From contig CAMWWR010000064.1 of assembly GCA_947178045.1 (NCBI GenBank), positions 1-8,068 on the forward strand: a DNA stretch of 8,068 bases, in the 5' to 3' direction. The DNA comes from an uncultured Clostridia bacterium. Lineage in GTDB: Bacteria > Bacillota > Clostridia > Lachnospirales > Lachnospiraceae. The notes beneath the pieces are model-generated. The model was not told where the DNA came from. It searched no databases and was given only the letters and a program-made list of their open reading frames with translations. Below, in pieces: positions 1 to 7,750 of this stretch (positions are counted from its first letter, which is position 1; every line of letters begins with the position of its first letter). The translations under genes and the position numbers were made by a program.

Positions 1-375
1 CTCTTCCGTCTGCCGTCCTTTTTCTTCTGCCCGCTGCCTTTCTCCTTTTCCAGCCTGACTGTCCTCCTCTTCCGCCTGCCGGCTCATTTCTTCCTCTGCC
101 TGCCGCCCTTCCTCTTCCTCCTCTGATTCCGGTTCTCCCGGCACGGGCACAAGCTCCGGGACAACGAATTCCTCCTCCGTGTACGCGCGGCTCTTGATCT
201 CGGACACGCTCGTCTTGATCGGAAGCTGCCGCTCCACCTCATAAGGGTAATCAAACTGGAGATAGCCGCAAAGCTTTTGCCACAGCTCCTCCTCTGCCCC
301 TACCTGTTCCGGCTCGGCCGCGAGAAATTCCTCCCTGCTGACCGCTATGTGCTCTCCCCGATCCTGCTCATGCAG
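1..375 (-). pseudogene. addA: addA continuation beyond the stops (linker, 3' part off window)
   Basis: This is the same reading frame as the AddA helicase part, resuming after the TAA at 376-378 and open for 125 codons to the window edge. It reads LHEQDRGEHIAVSREEF, then a tryptophan-containing segment, then YPYEVERQLPIKTSVSEIKS around positions 255-195. That last segment matches the AddA block that precedes the nuclease (family pattern YPy...lp.K.SVSEiK), so this is displaced AddA and not a new gene. From about 135 to 1 it is a Glu-rich low-complexity linker with repeated RQAEEE. The nuclease catalytic motifs are not in the window. I find no in-frame ATG with a convincing Shine-Dalgarno that would restart translation here. 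The fragment may be dead, a split gene, or the result of an assembly or sequencing error. Confidence 0.75.
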
Positions 376-387
376 TTACAGCTGCTA
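376..387 (-). other. two in-frame stop codons in addA (TAG, CAG CTG, TAA)
   Basis: On the minus strand the addA frame reads GCG TAG CAG CTG TAA CTG CAT. TAG is at 385-387 and TAA at 376-378. AddA-like sequence lies in the same frame on both sides. Reading one base earlier gives an open run (VAAVTA) that hits TGA six codons on, so a pair of nearby small indels with a net length of a multiple of three could remove both stops. Confidence 0.85.
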
Positions 388-3300
388 CGCGCCGGTATCC
401 GTGACCCTGATCGTTTCCATCTCCGCAAGCGCTGGCCCGATAAAATCCAGATAGCTGGCGGCCCTGCGCAGCGAGAGATAGCGCAGCTTTTCTCTTCCCG
501 GCGTCCGGCCCGCCTCCCAGCGCTCCCGCTGCTTTTTCGGATTTTTCACATAGCCGGTCAGATAGAGCTTCTCCTTCGCCCTCGTCATGGCGACGTAAAG
601 AAGCCTCAGCTCCTCGCCGAGCATTTCCTCCGTCAGCACGCTCTGCAGCAGCTTCTTTTTCAGCGTCGGGACGATCGTGCGGTTTTCCTCGTCGATATCG
701 TCCAAGGCCAGGCCCAGCTCCGGATGACAGATCATTCTCTCGCGCATGTCCGTGAAATTGAACCGCTTCGCCGTACCGCTCACAAACACGACGGGAAATT
801 CAAGGCCCTTGCTCCGGTGAATACTCATGATGCGCACCGCGTTGTCGTCCCCGCCGGTCCCCGCTGCCTCGCCGTAATCAATCTCGTAGGAGATCAGCTT
901 TTCCACATAGCGGATAAACTGGAACAGCCCCCGGTAGGAGCTCTGCTCAAAGGCGGCCGCCTTGGCCGAAAACATCCTGAGATTGTCGCTGCGCTGCGCG
1001 CCCGCCGGCATGGCCGCGACAAAGCTGTCGTAGCCGGTTCCGGCATACAGCTCCGCCAAAAGCTCCGGCACAGTGAGAATCCTGCTGCGCGCCCGCAGCT
1101 CCCGAAATACCGTCAAAAACCGGCCGAGCTTCTCCCTCAGAGCCTCCTCGCTTCCGTTCTGCTCATAGAAAAGCACCGCTTCGTAGAGCGGCTGTTTTCT
1201 GCACTCGCTCCTCAGCGCGGCGAGCTCGTTCGTATTCAGCCCCGCAAAGGGCGAGAGCAGCACGCCGGCGAACGGGATATCCTGCAGCGGATTGTCGAGG
1301 CAGCGCAGGTAATTCAGCAGCCACTTGACCTCGAGTGCATCAAAATACCCCTTCTGCGTATCGGATACGACCGGGATCCCCTGCGCCGCAAGCACCTGAA
1401 CAAACACCTCCGACCAGCCGCTCATTGTCCGCAGCAGGATCACAATATCCCGGTATTCGCACGGAGCGGGCGCCAGGCTGCCGTCGCCCGCCTTTTTCTG
1501 CACGGTAAAGCCACCCGAGACAAGCTCCCGGATCTTCACGGCGGCAAGCAGCGCCTCCCGCTCCTTCTCGGTATATTCCGCGGCCTCCTCCCCGCCGGAG
1601 AGACTGCCATCCGGGGCCGTGCCCTCAGCACCGGTCTCGGCCCCGGCCTCCTCCTCGCATAAAAGCAGGAGCTCCGTCCGGTTGTCGATCGCCCCGCCGT
1701 CCCGCGCGGGATATTCCGCCCCCGCATACAGCGCCGCATCATCGTCGTAATCGATCTGCCCGAGCCGCGGGCCCATGATTTTGAAAAACAGGTCGTTCAC
1801 ACTGTCCAGCACCTGCTTTCTGCTCCGAAAATTTTTGTGAAGATCGATTCTCTGGAACGGCCCGTCCTCCTTCGGATAGGCATTGTATTTCTGCAGAAAC
1901 AGCTCGGGCTTCGCCATGCGGAACCGGTAAATGCTCTGCTTGACGTCGCCGACCATGAAAATATTCGGCCTTCCCTCCTCCGCGCGGGAAATGCTGCGCA
2001 GGATCGTCTCCTGGACATCGTTGCTGTCCTGATACTCGTCGATCATGATCTCATCGTACTGCCGCCGGAGCTCAATCGCCGCGGAACGGGCCGCAGCGCG
2101 GTAATGTCCCGCGCCGGAATCTTCCGGCTTTTCCGCGTTCTCTTTTTCCCCCTGCTGCCCCTTTTTCTGCGGCACACGCTCCACCAGAATATCCAGCGCA
2201 AAGTGCTCGACATCCGAAAAATCGAGCAGATGCTTTTCCGATTTTTTTTCCGCAAGCCGTGCGCGAAACGCGAGTGTGAGCCGGATCAGCACGCGCGCCG
2301 GAATCGCGGAATGCCGCCAGTCGCTCTCCATCTCCTCGCAGCTCTGAAAAAAGTAGTCCTCCCTCAGCTCCTTCAGGCAATCCTTTATCTGCTCCCGCAA
2401 TGCCTTCACCCGCTCCTTGCTCTCGCCCGTGCAGTCCGGCATCGATTTGCGCGACAGCGCTTTAAATTCAAGGCGGTCAAACACATCCAGTATTTCCCGG
2501 TAGGATTTGCAGCCCGCAAGCTCCTCCAAATATTTCCGATCCGACTCCAGCGCCTCAAGGTACGCATACGGCCCCTGCCTGTCTTTGCTGCACAGACTGA
2601 CTGCCGTTTCGTTCAGCTCCAGGCATTCCGCGGCGCAGAGCTGCACCGTCTCCTCCAGCCTCCGCAGCCAGGCACTGTCCTCCATGTTCCCCGCAGAAAG
2701 CTGTTCTGCCATGTCCTCGAGCCACTGCTCCGGCCACGGGCAGCTTTCCGCAAACCGCGCAAGTCTCAGAATGTACTCCTCAAGCCTTGTATCCTGATGC
2801 CGCCCGCCATAGCACGCGGCGAAGGCCAGAAAATCCTCGCTCTCCCGCTCGTATTCCTCCTCCAGAATTTCCTGCACCGCCTCGCGCCGCAGCAGGGTCA
2901 GCTCCTCCTCGTCCGCCACGCGGAATACCGGATCAAGATCGATATCGTGAAAATAATTCTGGATGACGGACAGGCAGAAGCTGTCGATCGTCGTGATCCG
3001 GGCGCTGTGAAGGAGCAGCGTCTGACGCTGCAGATGGTCTGTTCCCGGCTGCCCCGCCAGTTTTTCCTCGAGCGCCGCCCCGATGCGCTCCCGCATTTCC
3101 GACGCCGCGGCCCGCGTGAAGGTCACGACAAGCAGACGATCGATATCCACAGGCCTCTGCGGATCCGTAATACGCTCGATAATGCGCTGCACAAGCGTCG
3201 CGGTCTTGCCGGAGCCCGCGGCCGCGGACACCAGCAGCTCCCGGTCCCTCAGCTCGATGACCTGCCTCTGCTCCGGCGTCCAGCGAGGGCCGGACTCCCC

Positions 3301-3654
3301 CGGCTGTGTTCGGACTTCAGCTCTCTGAGGCTGGATGGCTGCCATTGCCGGCTTCTGCGCTCGACTGACTGTCTCCTCCGGCTTCTGCTGTTCTCCCGCC
3401 TGCGCCTCCGTCTCCTGCAGCACCTCTTGCGTCCGGTCGGCTGCCCCTGCCGGCTTCTGCACCCGGCTGACTGTCTTCTCCGGCTCCTGCTGTTCTCCCG
3501 CCTGCAGTATCCCCTGCATCCGACCGGTTGGCCTCTCCGCCGTCTTCGACGCCTCCGTCTCCTGCAGCACCTCCTGCGCCCGGCCGGCTGTCCTCTCCGA
3601 TTCCTGCTGTTCCTGCTCCTGCTGCTTTGTTCTCCGCGTCTCCCTCACTCTCAC
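385..3654 (-). CDS. addA: AddA, helicase part; frame ends early at in-frame stops
   Basis: AddA is the UvrD/Rep-family (SF1A) motor of AddAB and normally also carries a C-terminal RecB-type nuclease. Numbering from GTG 3654 (1089 aa): Q motif WTPEQRQVIEL (125-135), Walker A SAAAGSGKT (K150), motif Ia VVTFTRAAASEM, TTIDSFC, motif II IMIDEYQDSN (D539, E540), motif III MVGDVKQSIYRFR (from 567), motif IV KNFRSR (N608), motif V SIHRSKGLEFP (K949), motif VI LLYVAMTRAKEKLYL (M1023). All look intact. The reading frame stops about 65 residues after motif VI, where family members (about 1200 aa) go on to the nuclease. Start: GTG at 3654 or, with better spacing, GTG at 3648, 8 nt after GAGAGGGGAG (3657-3666). 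Either start gives about 110 extra N-terminal residues of Gln/Glu-rich repeats that overlap addB. ATG 3345 (residue 104) would give a family-like N-terminus but has only a weak AGAAG upstream. Function is sure; intactness and start are not. Confidence 0.9.
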   Translation of the reverse strand: MRVRETRRTKQQEQEQQESERTAGRAQEVLQETEASKTAERPTGRMQGILQAGEQQEPEKTVSRVQKPAGAADRTQEVLQETEAQAGEQQKPEETVSRAQKPAMAAIQPQRAEVRTQPGESGPRWTPEQRQVIELRDRELLVSAAAGSGKTATLVQRIIERITDPQRPVDIDRLLVVTFTRAAASEMRERIGAALEEKLAGQPGTDHLQRQTLLLHSARITTIDSFCLSVIQNYFHDIDLDPVFRVADEEELTLLRREAVQEILEEEYERESEDFLAFAACYGGRHQDTRLEEYILRLARFAESCPWPEQWLEDMAEQLSAGNMEDSAWLRRLEETVQLCAAECLELNETAVSLCSKDRQGPYAYLEALESDRKYLEELAGCKSYREILDVFDRLEFKALSRKSMPDCTGESKERVKALREQIKDCLKELREDYFFQSCEEMESDWRHSAIPARVLIRLTLAFRARLAEKKSEKHLLDFSDVEHFALDILVERVPQKKGQQGEKENAEKPEDSGAGHYRAAARSAAIELRRQYDEIMIDEYQDSNDVQETILRSISRAEEGRPNIFMVGDVKQSIYRFRMAKPELFLQKYNAYPKEDGPFQRIDLHKNFRSRKQVLDSVNDLFFKIMGPRLGQIDYDDDAALYAGAEYPARDGGAIDNRTELLLLCEEEAGAETGAEGTAPDGSLSGGEEAAEYTEKEREALLAAVKIRELVSGGFTVQKKAGDGSLAPAPCEYRDIVILLRTMSGWSEVFVQVLAAQGIPVVSDTQKGYFDALEVKWLLNYLRCLDNPLQDIPFAGVLLSPFAGLNTNELAALRSECRKQPLYEAVLFYEQNGSEEALREKLGRFLTVFRELRARSRILTVPELLAELYAGTGYDSFVAAMPAGAQRSDNLRMFSAKAAAFEQSSYRGLFQFIRYVEKLISYEIDYGEAAGTGGDDNAVRIMSIHRSKGLEFPVVFVSGTAKRFNFTDMRERMICHPELGLALDDIDEENRTIVPTLKKKLLQSVLTEEMLGEELRLLYVAMTRAKEKLYLTGYVKNPKKQRERWEAGRTPGREKLRYLSLRRAASYLDFIGPALAEMETIRVTDTGA

Positions 3655-6600
3655 CGCTCCCCTCTCTTATCCTGTCCCAAAGCTCGCCCGCATCGATTTT
3701 TTCCAGGGTCCGATACCGGTAGCCCAAAAGTCTCGGATCAAAGCTGCAGCCCTCCCGGAAACTGCAGAGGCCGCAGGCCGTCTCCATTCCCCTGCGATAC
3801 GGGGACGGATCCACGTCTCCCTGCATGATCTGCTCCGCATTCCGGTACAGGGTCTCCCGTGCGCAGTCCAGCGCCGCGCGGAAATTTTTTTCCTCCGCAG
3901 CCATGGACCTGGCAGAGAGCAGGCCGCTTTTTAAGGTCGCGGCCGGAATCACCTCCGAGGTCACGCCGGCCGCCAGCCCCCCGCCTGCGTTGAAAAATGC
4001 CCTGTCCTGGCGCACGAGCGAAGCTGTGTCGGCACTGACAAGCCCGTTCATCGCCAGCTCTTTCCGAAGCTGTTTCGCGGCATCGCCCCCCTTTGCCACA
4101 AGGGGATCGTCGATCCGGTAATACAGCATGCCCGCCGGCGCGACATCCTCCTTCCCCTGCTCTCTGGCCCAGTCGAGCGCGGCTCCCATATAGACCGCGA
4201 GCTGGAGCTGAAGACCGTAATAGAGCTTCTCAAGGGAAAACTGCGTTGTTCCCGATTTATAATCGACGATGCGCAGATAGGTGCGTCCGCCCTCCTCGCA
4301 CAGATCGATGCGGTCGATCCGCCCTCGCAGGCTGAGATACCGGTCCGCGTGCGTAAATGCATACTCGAACAGCTCCGGCTCAAAATCGCCGGAGCGTATC
4401 TGCGACTGCACCACGGCGATCGTCCGCCGCAGCATCCTCTTGATCCGCTCAAGCAGCCACATATTCCGGCTCGTGCTCTCAAAAATATCGCTTCCGAAAT
4501 TTTTCACCGCATCGGTGACTGCCGCCTCCAGCAGCCGCTCCGCCTCCTCCTGCGGCACGTCGTGCCATCGGTAATGCTCCCGCTTCATCGCTTCGGAAAA
4601 GCGCTGCAGCGCCTCGTGATAGATCGTCCCGATGTCCGGCAGGCGCAGCTGGTATTCCGCCCGCTCCTCCAGCTCCAGCCCGCTGCCGAGAAAATGAGCA
4701 AAGGCGCAGGCGGCGTACTGCTCGAGCCGCGTCACGCTGCCAGACAGGCGCGTCCCGTAGAGCTGTCTCGCATTTTCCGCCGAGAGCGGCTGCTCCGGCT
4801 TGCGGTAAAACGCCGCCGCCGTGACCGCTTCCTTTGAGAGCGGCATGGCGAGCTGTCCGGAAAAATATGCCAGATACAGCTCGCGGAAATAGACCGGCGC
4901 CTGCGGCGGATTCTCAAGATACTGCTGGATTCCGGAAAGGAAACGGTTTAGTCCCGCATCCGTGCCGAGGCAGCGGCCAAGGTCGTCCTCCGCCTCCTCC
5001 CGCACGGAGAGCCTCGGAAAAAGCTTTCTCACCCTTCCCAGCAGATACGACGGGCGCATTGCCTTGCCCGCCGCATCCGTCCTGCGGTAAGACAGAAAAA
5101 GCTTGTCCGACGGCTTCGTCAGACTCAGATAAAGGTAAAATTCGCTCAAAAACGCCGACTGCCTCCTGGTTGGCGCAAGCTCGATCCCCCGCTCGGAAAA
5201 CAGCTGCCTGTCCTGCTCGGACAGCACTCCGCCGCCCTGCGCCGGCTTCGGCACGACGCCCTCGTTCATTCCCAGGAAAAAGAGCACGCGGATCCCCGCC
5301 AGTCTGGTCCGCTCCATATCTCCGACAACGATCTGGTCGATTCCCGGCGGCACAAGTCCGACCTTTGCCTCGTCGAAGCCTGTCTGCAGAAGCTCTGTGA
5401 ATTCCCGCAGGCTCATCCGGTCGTCGCCGAGCAGCCCCGCCATGCGGTCGAAAATATCGAGCAGAATGCGCCACAGCTGCGCGTACTCCCTGGCGCGCAG
5501 CGGATCGCTCTCCTTCCATTCCTCCGCCCGGTCCGCAAGGTAGCGCTCCGCTCCCCGCTCCGCCAGCAGCGCAAACAGCGCTGTCAGCCGCTCCGTCGTC
5601 GTCGCCCGGTTCCCGCGCATGGTGCGGCAAAAATCCGCCAGCTGCCCCGCCAGCCGGACGCGCACGGCATTCAGCTCCTCCAGCGGACACGGGTAATGCG
5701 ATTTCGGACTCCTCGTCCATTCCCTTGTGTACCCGGAAAAATGACGGATCCCGAGCCCCAGTATGTAATTCTCCGTCCGGTCGCACTCCGCGGCAGAAAA
5801 GCCCGAGAGCGGCGATTTCATATAATGGAACACCGAGTCGCCGGAAAAATCCCGCGCCGCCACCTCAAGCGCGGCATCGATAAACTCAATCACCGGATTG
5901 TCCGTTATTTTTTTCTTCCGGTCGATAAAGCACGGCAGCCCGGCACGGTCAAATTCCCTCAGAAATCCGTCCGCATAGCTGTCCAGATCCGCGGTCACGA
6001 CCGCGATATCGCGGTAGCGGCAGCCCTCCTCCTTTACCAGCCGGTAAATGCGCGTCACCGTCCAGGTAATTTCGTCCTGCAGATTTCTGTGCGTATAAAT
6101 GCCGATGTCGCACTGCTCCTCCTCAAAAACCCCGCTGCCGGGCCGAAACAGCCCTGTTCCCAGGAAACGCAGCGCCGGCGCGGAGCCGTATCTTCCCCTC
6201 TCCTGCAGAACTGCGGGCTCGGCGATCTCCTGCCTGCTCTTTGCCGCGATGCGGTCCAGCCACTGCACCGTCTTCGAGCTGAGATGAAAGAGCTCGTGCT
6301 CCTTCAGCGTGCGGTGCACAAGCTCCGGCGGAAGCGTCACCGTCACATAGCATTCCTCGCAGCAGCGCAGCAGCACCTCGAGCAGCTTGTACTGCGAGGG
6401 CGTAAAGCCGGTAAACCCGTCGAGGCAGAGCGTGCTCCCGGCAAGCATCCCGCAGTCCGGCGCTCTGTCCCGCAGCAGGTCAAGCACACCCTCCGTCGTG
6501 ATATAGCGGTCCGCCAGAAAATCCTGAAAACCGCGGTATAAAAGCTCCAGATCCTTCAGCTTCTTCTTCAGCGCCGGCTTTTCCTCCGCGGCCTCCAGCA

Positions 6601-7024
6601 TGCTCTGCCATTCCTCCTCGCCGATCCCGTACTGGAAAAACTCGGAAATAATGGACTTGATCTCCGCGATGAAGCCGGTCTTGCGGACATTGCGCCCGAA
6701 CAGCTCCAGCTCCTTCTCGCACTGCATCGCCACCTTTTTCACGATCATGCTCTTGCCCGTGTCCTCGAGCACAACGGGCCGGTCGCCCGTCTTCTCAAAA
6801 ACCCGGTACGCAAGGCGCAGAAAGCTCAGGACGTCAATGTTCATGATGCCCCTCGTCTCCGGCAGCAGGGTGACGAACTCCTTCTGCGTCTGCAGCGTAA
6901 ACTGCTCCGGCACGATGACAAGGAACCGTTTTTCCGGATGCTCCTTCGCCCGCTGCAAAATTGTCCGGCATAGGAATCTCGACTTTCCCGAGCCGGAATC
7001 GCCGAATATATAGTGCAGTGCCAT
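3317..7024 (-). CDS. addB: AddB, helicase-like/nuclease subunit of AddAB
   Basis: AddB pairs with AddA in the cytoplasmic AddAB complex that resects double-strand breaks; in the family its inactive helicase fold reads Chi and its C-terminal nuclease cuts one strand. Numbering from the chosen ATG (1235 aa): a Walker A-type loop GDSGSGKS at 8-15; VPEQFTLQTQKE follows. The nuclease domain shows GTIYHEAL (H803), GRIDRID (D904) and IVDYKSG (D921, K923). The Fe-S cysteines are C773 (in EQYAACAF) and C1084, C1087, C1093 (CGLCSFREGC). The frame is open up to 7078, but the ATG at 7024 is preferred: it puts the Walker loop right at the N-terminus as in the family and follows purine-rich GGGAG at 7029-7033. 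The gap to the upstream gene is about 100 nt, so cotranscription is likely. Odd: residues from about 1121 to 1235 form a repetitive Gly/Ala/Asp/Glu/Ser tail, absent from typical AddB (about 1150-1170 aa), which overlaps the start of addA. Confidence 0.95.
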   Translation of the reverse strand: MALHYIFGDSGSGKSRFLCRTILQRAKEHPEKRFLVIVPEQFTLQTQKEFVTLLPETRGIMNIDVLSFLRLAYRVFEKTGDRPVVLEDTGKSMIVKKVAMQCEKELELFGRNVRKTGFIAEIKSIISEFFQYGIGEEEWQSMLEAAEEKPALKKKLKDLELLYRGFQDFLADRYITTEGVLDLLRDRAPDCGMLAGSTLCLDGFTGFTPSQYKLLEVLLRCCEECYVTVTLPPELVHRTLKEHELFHLSSKTVQWLDRIAAKSRQEIAEPAVLQERGRYGSAPALRFLGTGLFRPGSGVFEEEQCDIGIYTHRNLQDEITWTVTRIYRLVKEEGCRYRDIAVVTADLDSYADGFLREFDRAGLPCFIDRKKKITDNPVIEFIDAALEVAARDFSGDSVFHYMKSPLSGFSAAECDRTENYILGLGIRHFSGYTREWTRSPKSHYPCPLEELNAVRVRLAGQLADFCRTMRGNRATTTERLTALFALLAERGAERYLADRAEEWKESDPLRAREYAQLWRILLDIFDRMAGLLGDDRMSLREFTELLQTGFDEAKVGLVPPGIDQIVVGDMERTRLAGIRVLFFLGMNEGVVPKPAQGGGVLSEQDRQLFSERGIELAPTRRQSAFLSEFYLYLSLTKPSDKLFLSYRRTDAAGKAMRPSYLLGRVRKLFPRLSVREEAEDDLGRCLGTDAGLNRFLSGIQQYLENPPQAPVYFRELYLAYFSGQLAMPLSKEAVTAAAFYRKPEQPLSAENARQLYGTRLSGSVTRLEQYAACAFAHFLGSGLELEERAEYQLRLPDIGTIYHEALQRFSEAMKREHYRWHDVPQEEAERLLEAAVTDAVKNFGSDIFESTSRNMWLLERIKRMLRRTIAVVQSQIRSGDFEPELFEYAFTHADRYLSLRGRIDRIDLCEEGGRTYLRIVDYKSGTTQFSLEKLYYGLQLQLAVYMGAALDWAREQGKEDVAPAGMLYYRIDDPLVAKGGDAAKQLRKELAMNGLVSADTASLVRQDRAFFNAGGGLAAGVTSEVIPAATLKSGLLSARSMAAEEKNFRAALDCARETLYRNAEQIMQGDVDPSPYRRGMETACGLCSFREGCSFDPRLLGYRYRTLEKIDAGELWDRIREGSGESEGDAENKAAGAGTAGIGEDSRPGAGGAAGDGGVEDGGEANRSDAGDTAGGRTAGAGEDSQPGAEAGRGSRPDARGAAGDGGAGGRTAEAGGDSQSSAEAGNGSHPASES
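3347..3617 (-). repeat. degenerate direct repeats in the addB/addA overlap
   Basis: Direct repeats seen by eye: 3347-3404 matches 3449-3506 (58 nt, 6 differences, offset 102); 3404-3443 matches 3551-3590 (40 nt, 3 differences, offset 147). A third, poorer copy of the CTGTCYTCTCC core begins at 3588 (offset 117 from 3471). All offsets are multiples of three, so both overlapping frames survive. In the AddA frame they encode AGEQQKPEETVSRAQKPA-type units (two) and QEVLQ-type units (three). In the AddB frame they encode GRTAGAGEDSQPGAEAG-like and AAGDGG-like units. Confidence 0.85.
3646..3666 (-). promoter_or_regulatory. Shine-Dalgarno and GTG starts proposed for addA
   Basis: Purine run GAGAGGGGAG lies at 3657-3666 on the minus strand, with GTG codons at 3652-3654 (2 nt away) and 3646-3648 (8 nt away), both in the AddA frame and inside addB. 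The 8-nt spacing favours 3648. The minus strand is purine-rich throughout this area, so the match is only suggestive. Confidence 0.4.
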
Positions 7025-7028
7025 TCTT

Positions 7029-7042
7029 CTCCCTCTCTCCTC
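7029..7042 (-). promoter_or_regulatory. ribosome binding site of addB
   Basis: The minus strand carries GAGGAG (7037-7042) and GGGAG (7029-7033) just before ATG 7024, the nearer one at 4 nt spacing. This decides for 7024 over the ATG at 7078, whose own GGAG is only one base away from the start codon. Confidence 0.6.
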
Positions 7043-7125
7043 TGTCGCAGACAGGCCTGCGATGCTTCTCTGGTACATTCTCCTGCCGCCCGGCAGCGCT
7101 CTTTTCCCGCCGGACGCCCCGTTTG

Positions 7126-7572
7126 TCAGCTCTCCCGCCTGCCCGGGCAGAGCTTATCCAGCACCGATTTGTAAATCAGGATGATCCGCGCGTCGACATA
7201 GCAGTATTTGTTCGAAATATACTCACCGGTCTTTGCCGCAAATCCGGCGGCATCGGCCATCAGCAGCAGATACAGCAGCCACGTCCCCGGTATGAGCAGG
7301 CAGACAAGCAGCGCCGTCAGCAGCGCGGCCGCGGCGGCGAACCAGTAATTGCGGCAGATCACGAACGCCTGCAGGATTGCGCGGTCGAGCTGCTCCTTTT
7401 TCCCCTGCAGCACCCGCATATCCTTATCCTTCAGGGCGAGGTACATTTCCTCAAAAATCATCCGGTTCTCCTGAACCCGACTTTCCTGCTCGCCGTAAAT
7501 ATATCCGCAGTAGCGCTCATAAGCGCCCTCGCCAAATTCCTTCCGCATCAGTTTTTTAAACACATTGCCCAT
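7126..7572 (-). CDS. small membrane protein of unknown function, upstream of addB
   Basis: I do not recognise this 148-residue protein. The first 70 residues are charged and probably helical (GEQESRVQENRMIF, then KDKDMRVLQGKKEQLDRA). Two hydrophobic segments follow at about 76-94 (WFAAAAALLTALLVCLLIP) and 98-113 (WLLYLLLMADAAGFAA), separated by a short turn. The basic tail has NKYCYVDARIILIYKSVLDK and ends CPGRRES. It looks like an inner-membrane hairpin with both ends on the same side, probably the cytoplasm. ATG 7572 is preceded by GGGAAG at 7581-7586, 8 nt away; a GTG at 7581 would add three residues and cannot be ruled out. It ends about 100 nt before addB on the same strand with no terminator seen between, so it is likely the first gene of the operon. 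Any link to recombination is unproven. Confidence 0.8.
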   Translation of the reverse strand: MGNVFKKLMRKEFGEGAYERYCGYIYGEQESRVQENRMIFEEMYLALKDKDMRVLQGKKEQLDRAILQAFVICRNYWFAAAAALLTALLVCLLIPGTWLLYLLLMADAAGFAAKTGEYISNKYCYVDARIILIYKSVLDKLCPGRRES

Positions 7573-7663
7573 ATCTGCCACTTCCCATTTCCGATTTTTT
7601 CATAGTTTTTCACAGGTCAATCCGGATTAACCAATGTAAATTTTTCAATTATTCACAAATTGT

Positions 7664-7747
7664 TCATATATTAGCCACACTATAATCATTTCTAAAGGCT
7701 ATACTTAAATCATCGTAATCAAACACGCTTGCAAGGTATTTTTTCAT
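7664..7747 (-). CDS. possible 27-residue small protein
   Basis: The ORF begins MKKYLASVFDYDD and ends FRNDYSVANI, starting at ATG 7747 just below the hairpin and 3 nt after the TGA of the 19-residue ORF. It has no Shine-Dalgarno at a normal distance; translation would rely on coupling to the ORF above or on the AGAAGGGGAG run about 20 nt upstream. The peptide has a sensible mix of acidic, aromatic and aliphatic residues. Short open frames are common in AT-rich DNA and the proximal promoter candidate overlaps it, so support is weak. Confidence 0.25.
   Translation of the reverse strand: MKKYLASVFDYDDLSIAFRNDYSVANI
7668..7696 (-). promoter_or_regulatory. candidate minus-strand promoter for the operon, proximal
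   Basis: TTTAGA (7691-7696), a 17-nt spacer and TAATAT (7668-7673) on the minus strand, each box matching 4 of 6 consensus bases. It would give a leader of about 90 nt for the membrane-protein gene and addB-addA. It lies inside the 27-codon ORF at 7664-7747, so at most one of the two readings is likely to be important. Confidence 0.35.
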
Positions 7748-7750
7748 AAA

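Noticed and set aside
376..387. Stop readthrough or TAG reassignment in addA
   Set aside because: TAG is followed by CAG as in some leaky sites, but the TAA two codons later would still end translation.
277..1662. Plus-strand open frame of 461 codons opposite addA
   Set aside because: It is antisense to AddA motifs V and VI and has an Arg/Leu/His-rich composition with no recognisable family.
1837..3828. Long plus-strand open frame (663 codons) opposite addA and addB
   Set aside because: It lies antisense to well-supported AddA motifs, is rich in Arg/Leu/Pro as expected from the complement of GC-rich coding, and shows no domain.
7025..7078. Upstream extension of AddB to ATG 7078
   Set aside because: It adds 18 residues before the Walker loop, unlike the family, and its GGAG is too close to the start.
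7083..7096. CTGCC/GGCAG inverted repeat between the membrane-protein gene and addB
   Set aside because: It has a five-base stem with a tiny loop and no U-tract in the minus direction, so it is not convincing as a terminator.
7660..7686. Plus-strand TATAAT at 7681-7686
   Set aside because: The only -35-like box (TTGTTC) is 15 nt away and no gene follows on the plus strand until the one at 8057, which has its own promoter.
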